NCBI GenBank assembly: GCA_001643675.2
Contig: LSRY02000013.1
Location: 1,797,175 to 1,861,174 of the forward strand
Source of the DNA: Monocercomonoides exilis
Taxonomy: Eukaryota; Preaxostyla; Oxymonadida; Polymastigidae
Length of the DNA: 64,000 nt
Direction: 5' to 3'
Part shown: positions 10,776 through 23,789 of the stretch, piece after piece
Layout: each line of letters begins with the position of its first letter
Position numbering within the stretch: the stretch's first letter is position 1
The notes under the pieces: generated by a model
What the model was told of the DNA's origin: nothing
Databases searched by the model: none
The model's input: only the letters and a program-made list of their open reading frames with translations
Made by a program: the position numbers and the translations under genes

Positions 10776-11510
10776 GGTTTCTGGAGTTGAATATTTGATT
10801 TTTTGTGGGCTTTCAAAGTTTATCGGAAGTGGACGCAAAATAATGCAGTGCTTTCCGCAGAACTGATTTATGTTCAGAATTACTTGTTAAAGAGAAGAAA
10901 AGTGAACTGGAAGAAGATTATCTTCACAACTTCATTGTTTTCGCTTTCTTCGGCAAATGAAATTTCATTGAAATCTTATGTGATTTTGATGAAATTGAAA
11001 GAGCAATTACATTGCTTTTGATTTCAGCAAGAGAAACGTTAATGGACGCAAGTAAAGAATCACCATATGAACGGATAACTATAGAGAATTTGCTCTCTTA
11101 ACTAATGATGACTTTTTCCGCAAAGTTGACTGGGTCGCAGATGTTCAAAAAGCTGGAGACCTTTCAAAAGTTATATTTTGATATTTTTTTGAAGAGAGAA
11201 CAAGCGAATGCGAGCCAGCAGTTCATTATTGTGCAGAAGAAGGAAAATAGTAAAGAAAACATCTTTATCAACCCGAAGAAGACTTGACATCTAACGGAAA
11301 GCAGATGATGCAACTGTCGGATACACAGAACAATTCTTTTGACAGATCCGATTTTTCATTCTCTTCTTGGCAATCATCGAATGAACCAGGGTTAACAACC
11401 AGATCGTCCATTCATTGCTATAGACTTGGAAGATCCCACACTTTATTTTCATTTCAATATCAAGGGAAAACTTTACTGAATCGCAACTTCTTCAATTACA
11501 GCAAACTCGT

Positions 11511-11542
11511 CCATCTTCTCTCTCTCTTTCTCTCTTTCTCTC

Positions 11543-11603
<61 letters not shown>

Positions 11604-11635
11604 CTCTCTCTCTCTCTCTCCCTCTCTCTCTCTCT
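11511..11635 (+). repeat. (CTTT)n/(CT)n microsatellite
   Basis: About 125 bp of interrupted CTCTCTTT and CTTT units followed by CT dinucleotides. Confidence 0.9.
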
Positions 11636-12025
11636 GTCCGAATTTTAAAGAAACAATTCCCCCCATCAAATGACAAATTCCAATTCTACACCAGACTTTT
11701 CACTTTTCACTCCTCTCTCTTCAATTAGCAATCGTCCTCTCTCTTCTTCTCCTCCTTCTTTTCTTTTCTCTCTCCTCCAAAACAGCCTGTTCCCAATAAA
11801 ATGTGACACTCATCTCTCCATCCTGCTGTATTATCCGCTCCACTCCACAACTGGCTCCCCCACAATCCCCTCCCGCTCTTCACTCATCTCCTTCTTCTCT
11901 CCAATCACTTTTATTATCATATGATTGTCCCGCCAGCTACCATACAAATTATAACAACTAGCTTTCACACACATCTTGGATGAGCATGGACTCTCTGTAG
12001 AGATTTCACATCCAAAATCTGTCAT

Positions 12026-12176
12026 TCCTCTTCCTCTTCCTCTTCCTCTTCCTCTTCCTCTTCCTCTTCCTCAACCCTTCGACTCTTGTTGGTTCCTCAG
12101 CCTTCTTCTTATTTTCTTCTTCTTCTTCTTCTTCTTCTTCAATCTCTCCTTCTCTTTTTTCTTCTTCTTCTTCCAA
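12026..12176 (+). repeat. (TTCCTC)n and (TTC)n microsatellites
   Basis: 12026-12072 is an almost perfect CTTCCT hexamer array. (TTC)n tracts follow at about 12101-12140 and 12158-12175. On the minus strand these would read as Glu/Lys/Arg runs, but no flanking protein is evident. Confidence 0.85.
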
Positions 12177-12492
12177 GCGAAATAGTCTATCAACAATTTT
12201 TATAATATTTTCAAGCTCAATCAAATTCTCCAAATTAAATTTTGATTCATTTTTCTTAAATAACCAAAAAAGATGAAGAACTTTATTACCCTCTTTGGGG
12301 GATTTAAACTTCAGGATTCTTTTTTGCACTTTGTTTTTTCAATTTTATTCAATTGCTTTGTTGCATTTTGAAGTTATGGGGGGAAAAATATTTAATTAAA
12401 GATTCAAACAACTGTTTGTTTTCTCTTTTGTGAAATGGCAAAAAAAGAAAAAATAAAATTTTGAGTTACAAAACAAATAACATCTCATTTAC

Positions 12493-13812
12493 TCAAACAT
12501 TCATAAAATATTCAGATAAGTCTTCAGACAGTATAAAAGGATAATATAATCTGTGATGATATTTAAATCTTTCATGAATGCTTGCGATGATATCTTCTGA
12601 TCCTTCTTCTTCCATCTTTTCAAACACTTTCCTTTTCATCTCTTTTATTTTTGCTTTTTCCATTCCATAACGCTCCTCTTCATTCAATCCACTTGAAATC
12701 GTTTTAAAAAATTCAAAGGCATAAAGTATCATAATGTCATTCAAAGTTGATGGCTTCATTTCTTCCAAATAGAGATCAACAGCTCCGCTTTTCAGCAAGT
12801 CATCAATTTTCACAAATCCTTTATCTGAAGCACATTTCAATGAATAAAGGCAGTGACTACTAATTCCAAAGAAATTATTTCTTGTTGTTCGAAATACTTG
12901 AACAATGCTGTTGATAAGTTCTTCCCATTCCTCGTTGCGCAACGTGGGCCAGGCCATGTAATTGTCAATTGCAACGAACCATCTTCCGATCATCAGCACT
13001 TCTTTCACTTTTTCTTTTTCTTTTTTATCAACTTTTCTCTTCCAATCCACACACTTTGACAGATCTTCCATTTCTCCTGCTGCCGCTCTCACAAAATGCA
13101 GTTCTTTCGTTATCACTTCTTCCAAGCTTTCGTCAGCTTTCAATCTGCAAATCAAAAAGTCCCAAGCACAATGATAGGCGAGTCGCGTCAGATTGTGATT
13201 TTCTTGATGATAAACGATAATTTCTTTGATTTCATTCAGATAAAGTTTTTGTTGGATGAACTTTTAAAAAAATAAAGATAAAAATCAAAAACATCAAAAA
13301 GAAAAAGAGTTTTCATACGCTTAGTCCAAAAGTTGTCAAACCCAACAATGCTATTTCTGCTTCTTTCTCAGTCTCCTTGTTTTCCTCTTTATTCAACGCA
13401 ACTTTTAGAAGGCAAGGCACACAGATCGATAACAATTCAGGTGGGAAATCATGACCAAGAGAAACATAGCATTCACAGAGGTCAATCAGACGCCTTTCGT
13501 TCTTTTCTTCGCTTTTCTTCTCATTTTCATCAATTATCATCTCTTTCATTCTTTTGCAAAAAAAGGTTTCATTAAATGCCAAATCTGAAATGTCTTTCAG
13601 CGCTTTGCAAAATCCAATGTGCTTCAACAACAAAATTGCATTTTCCATCGAAAGTTTCTTTTCTTCTATCATTTTATGTATTTTGTTGAATAGTTCTTCT
13701 GATAAAACGGATTCTAATTCTTCTTCTTCCATTTCATCCAATATCCCATTCATTTCTTCGATAATCTGTTTCTGCTCTGCTTCGGTGAATTGTTCCAACT
13801 GCGAAAGTTTCT
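12493..13812 (-). CDS. Helical-repeat family protein, member 1 (start exon unresolved)
   Basis: This is one of six members in the window of a family of intracellular, acidic, mostly alpha-helical proteins of unknown function. Exon 2 is 13319-13812 (494 bp) and exon 3 is 12493-13260 (256 codons including TGA). They are separated by a 58-bp intron (donor GTATGA, acceptor AAAAG, phase 0). Exon 2 carries the family signatures LSMENAILLLKHIG, 'LIDLCECYVSL' and CVPCLLKVALNKEE. Exon 3 carries YHQENHNLTRLAYHCAWDFL, the 'CVDWKRK' motif and MEEEGSEDIIASIHE, ending 'YFMNV'. A phase-1 acceptor (TTTTTTAG) at 13813-13815 implies an upstream mini-exon as in the other members. The expected donor GTTTGT lies near 13890, but I found no in-frame ATG before it. 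There is no signal peptide or transmembrane segment. An ARM/HEAT-like solenoid is my inference. Confidence 0.75.
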
Positions 13813-15560
13813 CTAAAAAAGTGAAAAAATCAAAAGAGAAAAAAGAAGCATTTGTTCATTCAACCATTCATTTCTTATAACACTTTACAAACCAAGAAAT
13901 ATTCGACTTTTTGAAGTTGGCTGTGAAATCACAAAATGAATCAAAAACAACAAATAAATTCATTTTCGAAATATTCGTGTTTTGTTCAAATTAAAAGAAT
14001 TAAAAGAACCAAATCAAATATCTAATAACGCTTTATTCCACACATTTTCATGTGACGTCGATGTCATTTGCATCAAAACAAGCAAATACTTGGATTAAAA
14101 AATCTCCTTTTTGAACAAATTAATAAGGGTGGACAACCTATAATTTTATAACTGATGATTTTTTATTGTGATTTGCCGCAGCAAGAGCATGTTTGAGCTG
14201 CTTGTGAGCACTGCCACAGATGCATCAATGCGAGTAATGGCGCTGCAGAAGAACAGGGATTTTGCCTGTGGAGTGAGGAGCGTGTGGCTGTTTGCATCGA
14301 TTGCTTGCAAAAAGTGAATAAGTGTGGGAAGTTGCATGAAATATGAGCATGGTTGTATATTACAAAACATATGATGCAACATTGGCCGCGATATTCTGAA
14401 TGAAAAATAACTCAAGCAAGATGCAGAAAAAGCGAGGAGAATATCAGAAAGATTGAATTGAACCTCTTTGTCATTTTGTAGGAAGTGCAGTGCACTTGGC
14501 ATACTTTTTTGCACAGGATCTGTTTGACAAAGTTTTTGGGGGGAAGGTTGGTTTTATGGAAAAAGAAAGGGAATTGGGGGTTTGAAGAATGGAGGAATCG
14601 AGCAGAATGAAGCACTCAGCAGGCATTTACAACAATCGCATTTGCATTTTGCATGAAGCAAGTTGGAAAGCCATCAGCAAAGACTTGGTGTTGTATAAGT
14701 CTTTGAAAAAGAGTTGATTTCTTGTTTATTTGGAGAATATGAATTTTCATTTGGAATCATGGCCAACTTTACAATGGATTTTCTGCTTTCGATGATCATC
14801 TTTCCCATACATTTATTGTCCAGTTATCTGCTTTTTTTTAAATGGCAAGAGGCAATTTTGGAGAACAAGAAAGCCAGCTGGGCTGATAATTACTAGTCAA
14901 TTGGAGATGGGAAAATATTTCGAGACCAAAAAAAAAGATGGTTTGACTTTTTTTGTTTTGTTCATTTTTCTTTAATGACGCTCTTTTAGTGAATACAGAT
15001 TGGTTACGAACAGGAATACAGCAAAGAGAGAGAAGCCATTTTATCCTTTTTCAAAAGATTCAGAAGTTTGGAAATTAATCTCGTTTGGATTGCATTCAAC
15101 GATAACATTCGTGACTTCTGCCATCTGTTATGCATGTTGCATAACCCGACAATGCTTGATATGAGCTTGAAAGAGAAAAGCAGTTTGCTTGACTTATTTG
15201 TTGAGAGTGTTTGGAAGAAGCGACTCTTTCATCAGAGCAGATGGGCTGGCTGGGCATTCACATTCAAAAAGCATCCAACTTTTTTTTGTGATTTGTCGTA
15301 ACTCTTTGTCATTTCAGAAAGCTGTTTGATGGAAATATGCAACTGGAAGATTTTATGGCAAGACTCGCAATTTTGATGCAATTAGCAGAATTAGATGAAT
15401 TAAATGTGAAAAAAATATTAAAAACTTTGAATTGGAATCAAAAACAGAAGGATTTCCAAAAGGAGAGGAGAAAAAGGAGGGAAGGTGCAGCGATGGACAA
15501 GAAAACATGGGAAAAACCGTTGTGAACAAGAAAAGTGAATTTGAAGAAGACGAAGAAGAA
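13813..15560. other. Decayed plus-strand coding remnants, unidentified
   Basis: From about 14186 the plus strand contains protein-like pieces in shifting frames: FELLVSTATDASMRVMALQK (14191 onward), ILENKKASWADNY and SFFKRFRSLEINLVWIAFND (about 15040-15100), and CMLHNPTMLDMSLKEKSSLL (about 15130-15190). Many stops separate them. I read this as one or more old pseudogenes of unknown family. Nothing intact can be annotated. Confidence 0.35.
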
Positions 15561-16229
15561 AAGAGAAAAGAGAAAGAGGAAATAAGCTATTTTTAGAAGG
15601 AGAATAGGATATTTTCTAATGAATGAAATGAAAGAAGGAAAGATGTTCGACATTCTGAGGAAAGAAAGCGCAGAGAAAGAAAGCGAGAAAGAAGAAGAAG
15701 ACTTCTTTGAAATCTGCTTTGAGAAAAGAAGGGGAAAATTTTTTTGAATTAATTATTCCGGCAAACTTCCCAAAAGATGAGCCGAAAGGGGAAATTTTCA
15801 TGGAGAAAAATGAATAAAGTGGATTAGAAGAAAAAGAAGAAAGATAAAAAGGCAAAAGCGGAGAAAATCAAGCAAAGAGTGATATTTCTCCGGATGAAAC
15901 TAATTCTCCGGAAGTGGTTCTCCTTTGTTAACATGAGGAATTTTGAGGATATCAGCAGGAAAAGCGAAGAGTAATTATCAAAAGAAGAAAAATAAGAAAG
16001 GAGTTATTTCTCATCAGATGATTTGTGCGAAGAGGTTTCAAATTTTTTAAACAGGTTAAAGAGAGAAAGAGAAAAGATTACCCAATGAAACATAAATAAA
16101 GAAGGAAAAAGATGAATAGAAATGAGAGAAAGGAAGAAAAAAAAGGGAAAGTTGAAATGGAAAAATATAAGGAAAAAGAAAGTTATTTCTCCGTTTTCTC
16201 TCAATTTACATAAAAGGTGGGGAGTCTGA
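15561..16229. other. A/G-rich low-complexity DNA
   Basis: Purine-rich sequence (GAA, GAAAAG units) without a credible reading frame. It continues the decayed region on its left. Confidence 0.4.
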
Positions 16230-17066
16230 TTACTCTTCCGCTTCGTCTTCAGCTTCTCCTTCAGCTTCTTCTTCTTTTTCTTCTTCCTCTTCTTCCTCTT
16301 CTTCCTCTTCCGCTTCGTCTTCAGCTTCTCCTTCAGCTTCTTCTTCTTTTTCCTCTTCCTCCTCCTCCTCCTTCTCTTCTTCTTCTTCTTCTTCTTCTTC
16401 TTCTTCTTCTTCTCTCTTCATCCTCTTCTTCCTCTTTTCGTTTTTCCATCACCATCAGCTCAATAGTTGCAGGCAACAGAAGCACATCCACCATCATCTG
16501 CTCAGCTGCCTCCATCCCCTTCTCCAATTCCTTCTCCACAATATCTCCAACTTCACACACTGCAGCCATTCTCCGCATCACTTCCTTTTTCCACTTCACC
16601 ACCACACGCATCGACTGTTGCAACAGCAATGCAAGTCGCACGATCATCGAAGGGAGCAGCGACTGGTCAAACAGATCGAAGATCGAAGGAAATGCTGTTC
16701 ACATCATCTGCCTCAAATATCCTCTTCCTTCTTTGACTGCGCTCCCACAGAGTATGCATGAGACGAAAGCGGAGCTGTCAACAAAACTGAAAGGAACATA
16801 GAAAATTCCACATGTCTCACCAAAAAATTCAATCATAGCGTCTGAGGGAACAGAAGCATCAACAGCAACAGCGACGTGCACTGTTCATTCACTACGGCTG
16901 CCTCAGGCACCACAATTTGCAGCCACCTCTCAATATCATCCATTTCTGTTAATGATAAGTTTGTTGCAGCTCTGGCTGAAGAATGCGAAGAACTGATTGC
17001 AAGCACCGATGAAGATGATGATGGCTATTTATCCTCTGCCACCTTCTCCACTCCACTTCGACGTTG
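16230..17066 (-). pseudogene. Decayed acidic-tail gene, paralog of 31892-32630
   Basis: Read leftwards, the pieces are: MDDIERWLQIVVPEAAVV (near 16945), then FDQSLLPSMIVRLALLLQQS (near 16660), SMRVVVKWKKEVMRRMAAVC, EVGDIVEKELEKGMEAA, and a long Arg/Glu-rich tail made from CTT/CCT tracts (16238-16430). The same order of motifs occurs on the plus strand at 31.9-32.6 kb. The copy is broken by several frameshifts and stops. The tail contains a tandem duplication of a unit of about 70 bp (EEEKEEEAEGEAEDEAEE twice). The family is unknown to me. A charged low-complexity C-terminus is its clearest property. Confidence 0.5.
16238..16425 (+). repeat. CTTCTT/CTTCCT low-complexity tract with internal tandem duplication
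   Basis: A block containing CCGCTTCGTCTTCAGCTTCT is repeated (about 16238-16309 and 16309-16350), followed by (TTC)n. It encodes the acidic tail of the decayed minus-strand gene. Confidence 0.8.
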
Positions 17067-18793
17067 AATAAATAGAGATGAAGAAGACGAAGATGACGAA
17101 AACGCTGAGAGAAGATACGATTGCTGCGCTTCCCCGGCAACCAGAAGCTTTTTTTCGATTCTCCATCACTTCCGTTAGCGTCTCCATCAGAAGATCAAGC
17201 TCAATATAAGCATTTTGATCACAAAGGACAATCACCTATGAGTTTTCGCAGTGTTCGAGGGGAGGGAATAGATGGATCGGAGTTGCTTTTATTCAAAGAA
17301 TTGAAGTGAAAAGAGGAGGAGGAGGAGGAGGAAGAAGAAAAGGATGATTGTGTATGTGATGATGAAGCCTTGTGAGGCAGATGAGGAGTTTGCAGAAGAT
17401 TGAAAATGTTTTTTTGTTGATTTTTCTGCAGCAAAAGAAGAAGTTGTATCAGAATCAGATTATGGTGCTTGTGAAAATATTGGAAAGCAGAAGAAATAAA
17501 GAAAAATATTGAAAACTGATTTAAAAAAAATGTTAGGAAGGTTTGCAATTATTTTTGATATTTTTGAATTGTTATTTTTTTATTCAGTGAATTTTCAAAA
17601 AATAATGAGGAATCAGATAAATTCAAAGAAGAAAGAAAGAGATGAAATAATTTTCCCACAGCAGAGAAAGCTATGTGCTATTTTTGAGAATTCAACTTGG
17701 ATGGTGAATGATGAACTGGCTTTATCTGGGCCTTTCATTTTTTGTTTGCAATCCCACTCAAACAAGCTGAAAAGAGGGAGAAGAAAAGGATTATAGCAAC
17801 ACACTGTTCCATATCCAGCTGAATCAACAAGGTATATTGTGGAAATTCGTCTTTTGAAGGTTTTCATTGTTCGGTGTTACTTCATTTGATTACACTCCTA
17901 TCACAGCTGAAATATTTCAATGTTCAATGATTCTGTCAAGCTGCTTGCCAAATTCTTCACAAATGGAACCATGAATGTTGGGAAAGCTTCTTTAGTTAAG
18001 TTTTTAGCTGGAAATACGACTGAAGACTGTTCACTTAACATAATTTCGACATTAGACACACCAACAGAGCGAGACTTTTTTGTCTTCATCATCATCTTCT
18101 TCTTCAACAAAATACAATCTTTTTTTTTCAGTTTCCACAAGCATGGGAGGTGCAAGGGATGATTCAGATGGAATTTGTTCGGTTGCGCAAAATGAAAAAA
18201 AGAGCACTTAAATCACAGAACAGCAAAAGAGATGCATGTGATGATGGAGAAAATGAAGAGAAAGAAGAAGAGGAAAGAGAGACAGAAAGTTAACAGAAGA
18301 AGAATTTGGGTTTTTGTGATTGAGAATAGTCTGAAGAATGATCATTCACCAAAAGAAATAACTTTTTTCTTCATAAGGTTTTGATTTTGTTTCTTCAGAT
18401 AACTGAAATCATGTGAAACAAGGAATAACAAGGGAAGAAGCGAAAGGAACGCAAAACCACTCAAAGGAGCGGAGAAGAGACTTTTCAAGTTGATGGATGA
18501 TAAAGGACTCATTGATTTTTGTATCATGAAACTTGATGAACAGACAAATCATTTGAAAAAGAAGAAAATGGAAGACTTTTTAATTTTCTTTCTTTTTTTT
18601 TTCCCTTCATTTCATCAAAATGAAGCGGAATAAAAAATTATAAAAAAAAAAAAGACTCAAATGATTGCTTTCGATTTTCCAACATGATGAAAAGAAAAAT
18701 ATATGTTTTGTGTAAAGAAATTCATCGAAGTTCATTTCCTCAAACATTCACAAAATAATCAGAAATTTTCAACGATAGACCATAATAATATCG
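17067..18793. other. Decayed sequence, no intact gene
   Basis: Mixed CTT/GAA tracts and isolated coding-like pieces such as SVKLLAKFFTNGTMNVGKAS and LVKFLAGNTTEDCSLNIIST (plus strand, 17935-18055). They cannot be joined into a gene. 18560-18790 is the AT-rich 3' flank of the gene ending at 18794. Confidence 0.35.
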
Positions 18794-20146
18794 TCAGTTA
18801 AAAATCTTTAAAGTTTTATGAAAGCTGGTGATGGTATCTTCGTATCCTTCTTCTTCCATCTTATCAATAATCTTCCTTTTCGTCGCCTTTCTTTCCTCTT
18901 CTTCCGTTTTATTATCCACCTTTTCGTTCAATCTTTCCGAAACATTCATAAAGAATTGTAAGCAATCAAATCTCAAACATTCATTCAACGTTGGCCGCTG
19001 CATCCCCTCCAAAACAGCTTCCACAGCTCCTCCTTTCAATAAGTATTCAACTTTCACAACTCTATTTTCTGCTGCATTTCTCAAGGAAGAAATGCATTGA
19101 TCGCTAATATCTCTGCGATTATCCTTCACTGCTCGTAACACTTTAACAATACTTTTGATCAGCCCTTCATTTTCTTCATTCTCTAATTTGCATATGCAAA
19201 AATAAACCACGATTGTTTGCAGACATCTCAACAAAATTAGCTCTTCTTTCGCTTCCTTTCCTCCTTCCTCTCCGTTTTTTCTGTTCCAATCCACACATTT
19301 AATCAACTCTTCCAGTTCTCTTGCTGCTTCTCTTCCAAAATGCAGCTTATTCATGATATTACCTTTCAAGAAGTAATCATTGAAGTATCTGTATATAAAA
19401 AATTTCCAAGTAGACTGATAGGCCAGTTGTGAAAGATTTCTGTGTTTTTGCTGATGTTCAATGATTTCTGTAATTTCCTTCAAATACAGTTCTTGCCTTA
19501 AAAACTAATTAGAAATAAGAAAAATAAGAAAAATATCAAATGGAAATAGAAATGTTCATACGTAATGCCTGTTGATCCTGCTCAAAGCCAGCAAAGCAAT
19601 TTCCACTTCCTTTTGCGTTTCATCATTTTCCTCTTTCTTCAATGTAGCTTTCAGGAGGCAAGGCACACACGTTAAAATCAAATCCAAAGATGGAAATTCG
19701 ATGTAAAACAAAAGATAGCATTCACAAAGATCAACAAGAAGCTTTTCATTCTTTTCTTCTTTCTTATCTTCCTCAACAATCATCTTTTTAAATCTTCTGC
19801 TAAGTGAAGATTTTTCAAAGAATAGATTCCACACGTTTTTCAGCACATTGCAATACCCAACATGATTCAGCAGCAAAATTGCATTTTCCATTGACATTTT
19901 CTTTTCTACAATCATTTTGTCTATTTTATTGAACATTCTTGTTGTAAAGACAGATTTATGTTCTTCTTCATTCATTCCATCAATTATTTCATTCATTTCT
20001 CCGATTTTCTTTCTCTGTTCATCTTCATTGCAATGCTCAAGTTCACAAAACAATTCTGAGAATAGAAAATAGTTAAATCAGAATAAGCCAGAATTCAAAT
20101 GCAACAATGAATGCAAACCATTGAACTTTTTTGTGTTGTCCGTCTC
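18794..20146 (-). CDS. Helical-repeat family protein, member 2 (start codon apparently lost)
   Basis: Exon 2 is 19562-20055 (494 bp) and exon 3 is 18794-19504 (237 codons including stop). They are separated by a 57-bp phase-0 intron (donor GTATGAAC, acceptor AATTAG). The family signatures SMENAILLLNHVGYCNVLK, 'LLVDLCECYLLF', 'HHQ..HRNLSQLAYQSTW' and MEEEGYEDTITSFHK are all present. A mini-exon homologous to that of member 3 ends at 20119 with a GTTTGC donor. However, the codon aligned with the ATG of member 3 reads TAG (20147-20149). Unless another start exists, translation could begin only at an internal ATG of exon 2. The C-terminus is about 15 residues shorter than in other members. Function is unknown. 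It could be an early-stage pseudogene. Confidence 0.6.
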
Positions 20147-20149
20147 CTA

Positions 20150-20735
20150 TATTTTTTGTAGAAATTTTCATTCAGAAAACAACACCATTTTGATATTCAC
20201 AATGAAAGTTCATTTGATTGGATTGGAGAAAACAGATGAAAAATGAAAACTCACAAAAGATGAAAGAAATATATGCATTCAAACCATTCTATCTTTTGAT
20301 AACTTTTTCGACTTGTAATTTCAAAGAAAAAGAACGCTTTGTTCTTTCTCTTTGTTGTTATGGATATTATGATCAAATTGGATATTTCGATTTGGAATAC
20401 TCATGAACAAAGCGAGAGATCAATTAATAAACATTTCACAAATAATTAGAAGAATTATTTCCAATGATGGAAACTAGAAATCGTGGAAATGCAATAATTT
20501 TGTTATTCAATCTTTTGAATTATTGAGATTCGTTGTCCAAGGAAAATATCGATTTTCATTTTGAAAAGACATTTCTGAACGTGTGCATTTTATATTGTTC
20601 TATTGATTGTGAAGATATTTCCGTCTGTATCCTTTCCAAAGTGCAGGAATCCGAATTATTGTTGAAATGGCCTATTTTCTCTTTGGAGGTTAATGCGATG
20701 AGAATAGAGCAGATTATTAAATAGCAATTGGGAAA
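20150..20735. other. AT-rich intergenic DNA
   Basis: No gene recognised between family member 2 and the decayed fragment that follows. Confidence 0.4.
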
Positions 20736-21450
20736 TAAATGAAGTTACGGAAGATATACGATTTTTATTTGGAGCAAGAGGTGAAAACAAATTCAACTGA
20801 TGTTTTGTTGAATGAAGATTTATGGATGGAATTCTGCGAAGGATAAAATCTGCACAAAATTGTATAGCATTTTGGAATGTTAGGAAGGGGGAGCAGTTTG
20901 GGGTATTTTTTGTCAAGGAAAGTGGCAGGCAATATCGAGGGAAGGATATTAATCACAAAAAAAGGCAAGAATTCAAAGGAAAAAAGGAGAGCCCCAAAAT
21001 ATCAGTTTTAATTATAAGGTTTTCCTGTTTCTCGGACTGCACCAGGCAGACATGGAAGGCTGCGAAATTATGTTTCTGATTCCGCTTTTGCTTCAAAAGA
21101 GTGGAGAAACGCCAACTACGAGACATCCAATTATCAAATATTTGCTTGCAGTTGAACAACATTCAGGCCAACCGCTTTTGGATTTCATTCTTCGAAGGGA
21201 CAGCCATTTTGAGCAAGCAAGGCGATTATCATTCGAAGTTTGCTTTCTTCGACACCACAGGCAACTACAGAAAAATACAGAATATTTGTATCAGCCTCTT
21301 CAAGCGCAGCCATCCAGAGATTTTATTGTTGTGCTCCATTTGCGTAGCATCGATGCGGAGTTGATTTATGGGGACTTTGTTGTTTCGCATTGGGTGCGCT
21401 GAGGTGTTTGCAAACGTTAGACAAGACGGCCATGTTTTCTCAGACGAACA
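20736..21450 (+). pseudogene. Decayed gene fragment, unidentified
   Basis: Plus-strand protein-like pieces occur in several frames: WISFFEGTAILSKQGDYHSK and FAFFDTTGNYRKIQNICISL (21175-21290), RSHPEILLLCSICVASMR, then CAEVFANVRQDGHVFSDEHR (about 21398-21450). Frame changes and stops interrupt them. I do not recognise the family. Confidence 0.35.
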
Positions 21451-21955
21451 TCGAGAGTGAGCAATTTCTCTGAAGACTGTTTAATTTATTTATTTCTGAT
21501 TGTTATGATGTTGGTTTGTGTTTATCTTGTGTTGCGGCTTCTATTAGAAATGGTTTTTAAAAATGGAGAATTCTTCAGATTCTGCTTTCAAGCGAACCTG
21601 TTTTCTGGTACTTATTGAGTTCACTTTGCTGCTCGTGCTCCAACAAGAAGAATGAAGCGTCACACATTTGTCTTCTTTTCATGTTGCAGTAATTATTGAA
21701 GCAGTGGCATTTTTTTATGCGTGAATGTTTCTACAGAGAGTGGTAGCTAATGCAATGAGATGGGGAATTCAATTGTTTGCCGGCTTGAGACAGCAGTTGT
21801 TGTGTAAGAAAAACAAAAGAATGCTTCGATCAGTGCAGGACAAGGGAGACATGTGTTGCGATGTGGGAACTTTGGAGGAAACATATGAAAACGAAAGAAA
21901 AAGGAAAGAAAGGACAGAAATGAGAGAAAGAAGAAGCAGAAACAGAAGAAGAGAA

Positions 21956-22125
21956 AGAGAAAGAGGAGGAAGAAGAAGAAGAAGAAGAAGAAGATGATGA
22001 TGATGATGAAAAAGAAGAAGAAGAAGAAGAAGAAGAAGAAGAAGAAGAAGAAGAAGAAGAAGAAAGATGGGAAAGTGAAAAAAGAAGAAGAAAGAGGAGA
22101 AGAAAGAAGAAGAAGTTGAAGAAAA
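21956..22125 (+). repeat. (GAA)n-rich microsatellite
   Basis: Nearly continuous GAA/GAT triplets across the interval, with longer GGAAAG interruptions. Confidence 0.85.
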
Positions 22126-22434
22126 GGATAAAATGAAAAGACTGATTTTGAGCAGATGGCATTTCATTTCCAACGTTGCGAATGACAGTTGAGAAGAAGA
22201 GGAACAATTGAAATTATTTTCTTTCCAATTTGCTGTGCTGCCGATTGATAAGCATCAACACATTGGAAGGTCTGTTCTCTGATCCAATGTCAAATGAGAG
22301 GAATTATAAAAAGAGGAAGAAGAAGAAGTGGAAGAAGAAGAAGAAGAAGATGATGATGATGAAGCTTGTGCTGAATGATTAGAATGCAACACAATAACAG
22401 CATTTGCACACAAAATTCATTCATCAGCAGATAT

Positions 22435-22435
<1 letters not shown>

Positions 22436-22467
<32 letters not shown>

Positions 22468-22471
22468 GAAG
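22436..22471 (+). repeat. (GAAA)n microsatellite
   Basis: About eight consecutive GAAA/AAAG tetramers. Confidence 0.85.
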
Positions 22472-23789
22472 CTGAAAGAGAAATGGAATGAAATGAGTTG
22501 GATGGAGCTCTTCTGGAGGAAGTTGAACGACAAATGTGGACAAGACTCATTTGAAGAAAATGAAGAAATGATGAACAGATACGAATTTCATAACATCCAA
22601 CAGCAGCAACAGACAGCAGTTTTATTTTGTGTTGCAACATGAGAATTTGATGGTTATTCAAACAACAAAATTCTCAAATAAGATGAAGCTGCTCTTCACC
22701 ACAACCAAGCATTAAATATCATCAATGAAGAGATCGAAGGAGAAGGAAAAGGAGAAGAAAACTCATTGCTTGCAAAAATGCTGCTTGAAATGGATCGTTC
22801 CTGAAAATGACGCTCAACATGAAAAAAAAGCTGTTCATTGGAATGGAAATAAAAAGACAAATAATAAAAATAATTGGCTTTAGGTTGATAATAAAAATTC
22901 CTCAAAAGAACACACCTTTCCTTTCTATCGCAAATGCAGAGGATTGTCCAATCACTGATGCTGTCAATCTCCTTTTCCATTGTTTCCCAGTGCTCCTTTC
23001 TCCATCATCCTTTTTTCTCACACAAATATTCTGCTTTTGATGTTATCATCAACTTTTTTTTCTGAAAAAAATATCTCCGAATTTTATTCTTTCCAAGAGC
23101 TGTTCAATTGTTGGTATTGTTAGTTTCATTCTCAACCAAATACTTTGAAATCGAATTTGTTTTCTTCTCCTCTCCCAACTGAATGCGAAAAACATGCAAC
23201 CCTCATTCGAATAATTATTTCTCGCCATCCAGCTCTCTTCTGATTTTCTCCTCAGAAAAACATAAAATTTGCGATTTTTAAAATTTATCAGATTCTTGGG
23301 CTCTGAAAAGATGATTTATAAAAAAATCTTCAAAACAAACAGGAACAATAAAAAACGCATACATGCAAATATTTTGATTTTCAAAAAAATGTTGAATTTC
23401 CTTCAATGATGCTTTTCATAAAAACCATCTCGCACAATTCCATCATCAATTCCCCTCTTTCGCTGTCTCGTGCAGCCTCTCAAAATAATATCGTCCATTC
23501 CACAGAAAATATTCGCTCATTTTAGCAAGGAATATTTTTGATCTTTCAAATCTGATGATCTGAATTTCCATTACTGCAAACAAGAAAATAGATTTATCGT
23601 TTTTTTCTTTCTTTCTTTCTTTGTAACGACTTTCCAAATAACACTAACAACGCAGAATGGTATAACAACTTATGCTTTCATGATTATTTTGAGCTTTTGT
23701 TTTGCGCCGATTTCTTCTTTCCAATGATATCTGAATTCAAATCAAATGACGAATTTGAGTGGTTTTCTGTCTGCAATGCTTTTTCAAAA

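Larger units (their letters stand above)
10776..12492. other. Decayed sequence with microsatellites
   Basis: Short plus-strand open stretches at 10803-11287 look like remnants of coding DNA but match nothing I know. From 11500 the sequence is dominated by pyrimidine microsatellites. 12200-12490 is AT-rich 3' flank of the minus-strand gene ending at 12493. Confidence 0.4.
21451..23789. other. Non-coding region with GAA-rich microsatellites
   Basis: Contains (GAA)n at about 21975-22070, (GAA)n at 22311-22350 and (GAAA)n at 22436-22470, separated by decayed DNA. 23050-23789 is AT-rich and forms the 5' flank of family member 3. No intact gene is visible. Confidence 0.45.

Noticed and set aside
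16217-16801. Plus-strand Leu/Ser-rich 194-codon ORF
   Set aside because: Antisense of a CTT-repeat tail. The minus strand has the homologous family motifs.
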